25,853 nucleotides of DNA from JAAYZK01 sp964535025 (lineage in GTDB: Bacteria > Planctomycetota > Phycisphaerae > SM23-33 > FEN-1343), in the NCBI GenBank assembly GCA_964535025.1, contig CAZHRW010000049.1, forward strand, positions 1 to 25,853. The letters run 5' to 3'. The first letter of the stretch is position 1, and every line of letters begins with the position of its first letter. A program made the position numbers and the translations under genes. The notes under the pieces were generated by a model. The model saw only the letters and a program-made list of their open reading frames with translations, had not been told where the DNA came from and ran no database searches. This document shows positions 21,270-25,853 of this stretch, in pieces.

Positions 21270-24200
21270 TCAGCGGCCGAAATTCTGCTTGAGCATCGCG
21301 AAGTCGTCGAGATCCACGTCCCCATCGCAATCGCAGTCGCCCTCGGACGGACCGGCCGTTACGTCGGTGCGACCGAAGTTCTGTTTGAGGATGGCGAAGT
21401 CGTCGAGGTCGACGTCTCTGTCACCGTCGCAGTCGCCGGGCATGTCGGCGTCGACGGCTTCAAGCGGGCCGATATCCGGCGCGCCGCCCTGGGGGACAGG
21501 CGTGCCGGCGAAGTCGGCGGTGATCCCGACGACGGGCACGCCGGCATCGATGGCGGGGCTGCCGGGCTTGAGGCGGTAGTCGCCGCCGGCGAAGTCGACG
21601 AACAGGTCCTCGGGCGTCGCCTGGAACTCGCCGGGCCCGAGGTTGTCCGGATCCTGCGTCCACGACAGGCTCGTGAAGATGTTGTGTTCGCTCACCCCCC
21701 CGCGGTACTGGACGGGGCTGCCGGCCATGATGTTGTTTCTGGCCACGACATGGGTCGACGACGAGCTGATGGCGGTCCCGCCGTTGAAGATGAGGTTGTG
21801 GTAAAGGTACAGACCGTTCATCCCGGCCCAGTCGGCCATGGCGTAATACGACCCGTTGCCGTCGAGGATATTGCAGGCGACGGTGACGTCGGTCGAATCC
21901 CTCACGGTGCAGGCGGCGTGGCCGCCCCAGACGCGATTGCCGAAGATGAGGATGTCGGACGAATCGAGATACACGGTGATACCGTTGGCGTGCCCGCCGG
22001 CGTTGTCGAAGACCGTGTTTCCGGAGATGTCGCTGTGATGCGACCAGTAGTAGTCGATGGCCGTCTGCCCGTTCTTCTGGAGGATGTTGTCGCGGATCGA
22101 CGAGTTGAACGCCTCGGCGATGATGATCCCGCGGCCCTTGTTGAACTTCACCTCGTTGGAGGCGACGAGCGTGTCGGTCGCGTCGTCCAGCCCGACGCCG
22201 GTGCCGGCGTGGTTGACGATGATATTGTCTTCGATCCTCAGGCCGGTGCAGCCGGCGTTCATCGTGTTGGTCACGGCGGGGGCGGCGCTGCCCGTCTTGC
22301 GCAGCTCGAAGCCGCGAAGCGTGACGTAGCTGGTCGAGCCGAAGTCGAAGCAGGTGTCCCGGACGGTGACGGCAATGTCCTTGCCCGCGGTGCCCGGCGT
22401 CAGGGGCCACAGGTACATCCGGGGACGTCCTTCAACGTCGGTCTGATCCTCACGGATGACGAACTCGCCGGGCGTGTCGAGGATCTTCAGTGCGTTGACC
22501 ATCGCGTAGGTTGAGTAGAACGTCGTGCCCATCGGCTCGAAGAAGATCGTGTGACTTTCCGGGTCGTAGCCGGTGACGCGTTTGCGGATGACGGCGTTGT
22601 TGCCGCCGTGGATGTAGATGTAGGTCGACCCGTCCCAGGCGGCCGGATCGGGATCGATGAAGTAGTCGACGTCGGTGATGGAGGTGTCAGTGTAGGCGTC
22701 GTGCGTGAGGAAGTGGTCGAGGTTGTCGTGGTAGAACGGGTCGGCCACGTTGGGGTCCTGCGCCGGGTGGAGCAGGCCGTCGTCCTCGAAGTACGCTTGG
22801 TTGAATGCCGTGGTCCCGGCCGGGACGTGGGTCCAGACGATCTCGGCCCAGTCGGGGTTGCCGTCGGCGTCGTCGGGGTCGGCGCAGGGTGTCCACTCGG
22901 TCAATGTCTGAGACCCGTCGATGATGGCCCGCCCGGCGCCGAACGTCCCGGCGGTGTTGCCGTCGTAGATGATCGGGTAGCCGGCCTGGCCGGACCGGTT
23001 GCAGTGGATGGACCCCCGGTAGACGACGCCGCCCTTGAAGATGATCGTATCGCCGTAGTACAGGGGCGTGTTGGTCGGCGTCCCCGCGGCGTTGGGGTCG
23101 CCGGGGCAGTGCTTCCAGGGGCTCAGGGGCGACAGGCCGGTGTTGCCATCGGAGCCGCCGTCGAAGTCGACGTAGTAGGTGTGGAAGCCCAGCGGGTCGT
23201 GCACGGTGACAATCAGCACATCGGTGTCGAAGGCGTCCTGGTCGTCGGTGACGGTCAGGACGATTTCGTGAACGCCGAGCGGCAGGTCCAGCGTGGCCGA
23301 GGGGCCCGTGGCGATGACCTGGTCGCACTCCGTCCAGGTCCAGTCGACGATCACCCCGTCGAGGTCGACTGAGCCGGTGCCGTCCAGTGTGACGGACTCG
23401 GCCCCATCGCCGTCGTCGTCGGGGAGGCTCTGGTCGGCCCCGGCGTCGGCCGTCGGGGCGAGGTTGGTGCCGTTGGGCGCCTTGGTCGCGGTGGCGGCCA
23501 GGATGACCAGCCCGCGGCTGTTGTTCTGGAGCGTCGGCGTCGTGTCCTCGATGCGGAAGCCCCACAGCGTACGGTCGCCGTCCAGCGGCAGCGGGGCGTC
23601 GAACTCGTAGAGGTGCCCGGTGGCGTCGCTCACCGCGCCGGTCGGGCCGCTGTCATTGACGTAGGCCTTGGTGAAGGTGCAGACGGTGCTGAACCCCGCC
23701 TCCGGGGCGGCGTCGGTCATTTTCGGCCCGTTGCCGCCGTCGGCGGTGCTGAAGGCGTAGAGGACCTCGGCGTCGGTGCCGTCGGGCCCGTAGAGGGCGA
23801 GAATCCGCATGTTTCGGGCCCGGTCGGCCGAATCCGTGGCCGCCAGGACGAAGTTCACGTCGACGTAGGCGCCCTTCTGTCCGGCGGGCAGTTCGGCCGT
23901 GGCCGAGACGATCTGCCAGTCCTCGACCCGCCAGGCGGCGCCGGCGACCATCACGTTGGGGACGATCGGCCAGTCCAGGCCGGGGTTGGCGGTTTCGAGC
24001 CAGTCGCCGGGGTAGGTCGGGTTGCCGCCGCACGAGGCGATGTGATAGGGCCGATCCTCGGCGCCGGCGAGGATCCCGTCTTCGGGCGTGCCTTGGCCGT
24101 CGGCGATCCACTGGGGGTGAAACCAGTTGAAACTGGTGGAATACGTGTACTGGATGGAGGCGCCGACCATCAGCCTGCCGGCGCTGAATACGCCGAAGCC

Positions 24201-24410
24201 CACACCGTCGCCCAGCCCGCCCTGCAGTTCGCCGAGGTCCTGATCGGGATCATGGCCGGAGGCGTAGTCGTAGACCGCCTGCATCTCCAGCGGGCCGCAC
24301 CAGGCGTCGACGTTGAATCCGCCGGAGATGTCCAGCGGCACCGTCATCGGCTGTGCGAAACACGCCCCCGCCAACACGCCCACCATCAGCACGGCCGCCA
24401 TCCGTCCCAC
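21270..24410 (-). CDS. secreted protein: N-terminal beta-rich domain, PKD, right-handed beta-helix, dockerin-like tail
   Basis: A 1046-residue exported protein and the first gene of the operon. Start: GTG 24410, six bases after GGAGG, giving the signal peptide VGRMAAVLMVGVLAGACFA. The frame is open to an ATG at 24506, but that would put 32 charged residues before the signal. Residues about 20-310 are a beta-rich domain unlike that of the two other long proteins. PKD at about 318-405 (PTADAGADQSLPDDDGDG ... LDGTGSVDLDG). Residues 408-960 begin FHTYYVDFDGGSDGNTG and WKHCPGDP, then form beta-helix coils. This part is clearly homologous to that of the protein at 13336-16518 (shared DGNT-GTFG-GRAI-DGS-LT-WTPC). 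The last 62 residues are two dockerin-like EF-hand repeats (DFAILKQNFGR, DFAMLKQNFGR). Probably a lyase-like or glycan-binding protein; function not proven. Confidence 0.83.
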   Translation of the reverse strand: MGRMAAVLMVGVLAGACFAQPMTVPLDISGGFNVDAWCGPLEMQAVYDYASGHDPDQDLGELQGGLGDGVGFGVFSAGRLMVGASIQYTYSTSFNWFHPQWIADGQGTPEDGILAGAEDRPYHIASCGGNPTYPGDWLETANPGLDWPIVPNVMVAGAAWRVEDWQIVSATAELPAGQKGAYVDVNFVLAATDSADRARNMRILALYGPDGTDAEVLYAFSTADGGNGPKMTDAAPEAGFSTVCTFTKAYVNDSGPTGAVSDATGHLYEFDAPLPLDGDRTLWGFRIEDTTPTLQNNSRGLVILAATATKAPNGTNLAPTADAGADQSLPDDDGDGAESVTLDGTGSVDLDGVIVDWTWTECDQVIATGPSATLDLPLGVHEIVLTVTDDQDAFDTDVLIVTVHDPLGFHTYYVDFDGGSDGNTGLSPLSPWKHCPGDPNAAGTPTNTPLYYGDTIIFKGGVVYRGSIHCNRSGQAGYPIIYDGNTAGTFGAGRAIIDGSQTLTEWTPCADPDDADGNPDWAEIVWTHVPAGTTAFNQAYFEDDGLLHPAQDPNVADPFYHDNLDHFLTHDAYTDTSITDVDYFIDPDPAAWDGSTYIYIHGGNNAVIRKRVTGYDPESHTIFFEPMGTTFYSTYAMVNALKILDTPGEFVIREDQTDVEGRPRMYLWPLTPGTAGKDIAVTVRDTCFDFGSTSYVTLRGFELRKTGSAAPAVTNTMNAGCTGLRIEDNIIVNHAGTGVGLDDATDTLVASNEVKFNKGRGIIIAEAFNSSIRDNILQKNGQTAIDYYWSHHSDISGNTVFDNAGGHANGITVYLDSSDILIFGNRVWGGHAACTVRDSTDVTVACNILDGNGSYYAMADWAGMNGLYLYHNLIFNGGTAISSSSTHVVARNNIMAGSPVQYRGGVSEHNIFTSLSWTQDPDNLGPGEFQATPEDLFVDFAGGDYRLKPGSPAIDAGVPVVGITADFAGTPVPQGGAPDIGPLEAVDADMPGDCDGDRDVDLDDFAILKQNFGRTDVTAGPSEGDCDCDGDVDLDDFAMLKQNFGR

Positions 24411-24504
24411 TGTCCACCTCCCGTGTCCTCGTTTGCGTCTGCAGTGCCGGCCGTCGTTGAGCGCAGGCCGCGATCCTTCCCGGCAAAATCGATTAATGCC
24501 CGTC

Positions 24505-24520
24505 ATGCCTCTCCAGGCAT
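24505..24520. promoter_or_regulatory. small hairpin in leader of the dockerin-tail operon
   Basis: ATGCCT (24505-24510) and AGGCAT (24515-24520) flank CTCC, giving a 6-bp stem in the predicted 5' leader, about 95 bases before the GTG start. Role unknown. Confidence 0.3.
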
Positions 24521-24550
24521 CCTCCAGTGCACCTCGGGGGGACCTCTCAG

Positions 24551-24571
24551 CGCTTGCAACCGGTGCGAGCG
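24551..24571. promoter_or_regulatory. operator-like palindrome downstream of the operon promoter
   Basis: CGCTTGCA (24551-24558) and TGCGAGCG (24564-24571) are inverted with one mismatch around ACCGG. For the minus-strand operon the site would cover about +1 to +21 of the transcript, a classic repressor position. The ACCGG centre recalls LacI/GalR-type sites, but no such regulator is in the window. Confidence 0.4.
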
Positions 24572-24577
24572 TTCCCT

Positions 24578-24606
24578 ATGGTAACACACCTTCGCCGAAT
24601 CGGCAA
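24578..24606 (-). promoter_or_regulatory. sigma70-like promoter of the dockerin-tail operon
   Basis: On the minus strand TTGCCG (24606-24601), a 17-bp spacer and TACCAT (24583-24578) match 4 of 6 bases each. The transcript would have a leader of about 160 nt before GTG 24410. Confidence 0.4.
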
Positions 24607-24658
24607 CCGGCCGCCGGGTTGACCTGGCGGGAATGGCTTCATTCGAAAGGACTTGACC

Positions 24659-25853
24659 GTGTCGAACGCTCCACAGGTCACCATCATCGGCGGGGGGATG
24701 ATCACGCAGGTGCAACTGCTGCCGACGATCTACCACCTCCAGCGCGAGGGCCTCGTCGGCGACATCCACATCTGCGCCCTGAACGCCCCGCCGCTGAAGG
24801 CCCTTCAGGACGACCCGACGCTCGCCGGGGGCTTTCCGGGCCAGACGTTCACGCCCCACCCCGACCCGGCGACCGTGGGTGCGGACGAGGTGTTCCCCGA
24901 CCTGTACAAGGAGGTCCTCGCGGCGGCCCCGAAAGGCTCGATCGCGCTGATCGCCGTGCCGGACCAGTTGCACTACCCGGTCCTCACCGAGGCCATCGCC
25001 AACGACCTGCACGTGTGCATCGTCAAGCCCCTCGTGCTGACGCACGCCCACGCCGAGGAAATCGCCGCGCGGGCCCGCGAGCGGGGGCTGGTGGTGGGCG
25101 TGGAGTACCACAAGCGGTTCGATTACCGCAACCTGATGGCCCGCCGCAACTACCGCGCCGGCCGCCTCGGCGAATTCCGCCTGGCCCAGGCCCAGATGAT
25201 CGAGCCGTACTACTATCGCGACAGCAACTTCCAGAACTGGTGCACGTGCGAAAACTCCGACATGTTCACCTACGTCGGCTGCCACTACGTCGACCTGGTG
25301 GCGTTCATCACGGGCCTGCGCCCGGTCTCGGTGAGCGTGTACGGCATCCGCGACGCCTACCCCAACGGCCGCGAGGGCTTTCTGTGGACGGACGGCCGGG
25401 TCATCTGGGAAAACGGCGCATCACTGAGCGTCGTCGACGCCATCGGCTACCCCAACCGCGCCGCCGGCGGCAACGCCCAGGGGCTGACGATGTGGTGCCA
25501 AGGCACCACCGACGCGACGCTCCTGGTCCACTCCGACCAGTATCGCGGCGTCAAGTGCAGCTACGATGAAGCCGGCGACGAGCCCGGCGACACGGTCTAC
25601 GCCGAGCCCAACCCCGACTACTTCCAGATCATCGACCAGGGGGGGACGGGCCTGACGCCCGTCGGGTACGGCTGCCGAAGCGTCGAATACATCATCCGCC
25701 AGTGTCGCCAGGCCGGCGCGATGACCGACCTCGACGAGCGCCGCGCCTTCATCCAACGTCTGGACGACGAGGGCATCATGGCCACGCCCGCCAACAGCAG
25801 CTACAACGAACTGGTCATCGAAGCCGCCCGCCAGAGCATCCTCGCCGGCGGCC
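24659..25853 (+). CDS. Gfo/Idh/MocA family NAD(P)-dependent oxidoreductase (3' end outside window)
   Basis: At least 398 residues, running off the right edge. The N-terminal Rossmann fold starts QVTIIGGGMITQVQLLPTI. The family motif appears as IVKPL (121-125), with catalytic Lys123 kept and the usual Glu of EKP replaced by Val. It continues with VGVEYHKRFD, then GCHYVDLVAFITG (207-219), where H209 is the second catalytic-site residue. The family oxidises or reduces sugars, inositols and glycosides using NAD(P). Start GTG 24659, with AAGGA seven bases upstream and no other good start. It is divergent from the secreted-protein operon across 248 bp, so both may share regulation. Specific substrate unknown. 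Confidence 0.88.
   Translation, partial: MSNAPQVTIIGGGMITQVQLLPTIYHLQREGLVGDIHICALNAPPLKALQDDPTLAGGFPGQTFTPHPDPATVGADEVFPDLYKEVLAAAPKGSIALIAVPDQLHYPVLTEAIANDLHVCIVKPLVLTHAHAEEIAARARERGLVVGVEYHKRFDYRNLMARRNYRAGRLGEFRLAQAQMIEPYYYRDSNFQNWCTCENSDMFTYVGCHYVDLVAFITGLRPVSVSVYGIRDAYPNGREGFLWTDGRVIWENGASLSVVDAIGYPNRAAGGNAQGLTMWCQGTTDATLLVHSDQYRGVKCSYDEAGDEPGDTVYAEPNPDYFQIIDQGGTGLTPVGYGCRSVEYIIRQCRQAGAMTDLDERRAFIQRLDDEGIMATPANSSYNELVIEAARQSILAGG

Noticed and set aside
18954..22514. Very long plus-strand open frame (1186 codons) opposite the secreted-protein genes
   Set aside because: It is the antisense shadow of GC-rich genes. Repeated VEVDVPVAVxVA-like strings are just the reverse of the dockerin-tail DNA, with no Shine-Dalgarno or recognisable domain.
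13336..24410. A complete cellulosome-like system
   Set aside because: Dockerin-like tails alone are not enough; no cohesin-bearing scaffold is in the window, and the helix sequence differs from cellulosomal dockerins.
24411..24506. Longer start (ATG 24506) for the first secreted protein
   Set aside because: Would place 32 charged residues before the signal peptide. ATG 24506 has GGAGAGG only one base away, whereas GTG 24410 has GGAGG at ideal spacing.

Overview
The window is high-GC DNA (GC-rich third codon positions) that most resembles a planctomycete, probably of the Phycisphaerae type. That assignment is inference. It rests on four secreted proteins ending in paired dockerin-like EF-hand tails (DGDVDLDDFAILKxxFG), PKD/beta-helix architectures, many Gfo/Idh/MocA- and epimerase-type enzymes, and an imperfect inverted repeat (6557-6704) of a kind I associate with planctomycete genomes. 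No rRNA, tRNA, CRISPR array, transposase or phage gene is visible.

Layout. 2-880 (+): the 3' part of a GH16 lipoprotein, open at the left edge. 881-1603: a gene-free stretch with two clusters of a degenerate motif phased at exactly 21 bp and a 16-bp perfect inverted repeat. 1604-2575 (-): a zinc-independent MDR oxidoreductase, divergent from a two-gene unit (2740-4879, +) of a DapA-type aldolase/lyase and an NAD-epimerase-like protein. 4880-5172: a spacer with a possible gene remnant. 5173-6525 (+): a siroheme/[4Fe-4S] sulfite/nitrite-reductase-like protein, convergent across the inverted repeat with an IclR regulator (9789-9019, -) and a tandemly duplicated QueG-like Fe-S protein (8989-6707, -). 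13228-9940 (-): an operon of NagA-like deacetylase, M20 deacylase and a second NAD-epimerase-like protein, with a good promoter and an intrinsic terminator. 24410-13336 (-): a tight operon of four large secreted proteins, read in the order PKD/beta-helix, discoidin/3xPKD/SGNH, PKD/NodB deacetylase, PKD/beta-helix. All four end in the same dockerin-like tail. 24659 onward (+): a Gfo/Idh/MocA oxidoreductase, divergent from that operon and cut by the right edge.

Reading of the whole. The secreted half looks like a modular kit for binding and processing a polysaccharide: GH16, two beta-helix proteins, an SGNH esterase candidate and a NodB deacetylase. The cytoplasmic half looks like catabolism of the released, probably N-acylated or otherwise modified, sugars: NagA, M20 deacylase, DapA-type aldolase, two epimerase-like proteins, Gfo/Idh/MocA and MDR oxidoreductases. 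The substrate cannot be read from the sequence. The points most worth following up are the four-gene dockerin-tail operon, an unrecognised N-terminal domain shared by two of its members, the two epimerase paralogs that both carry Cys in place of the catalytic Lys of YxxxK, the fused double QueG-like protein, and the 21-bp phased repeats.
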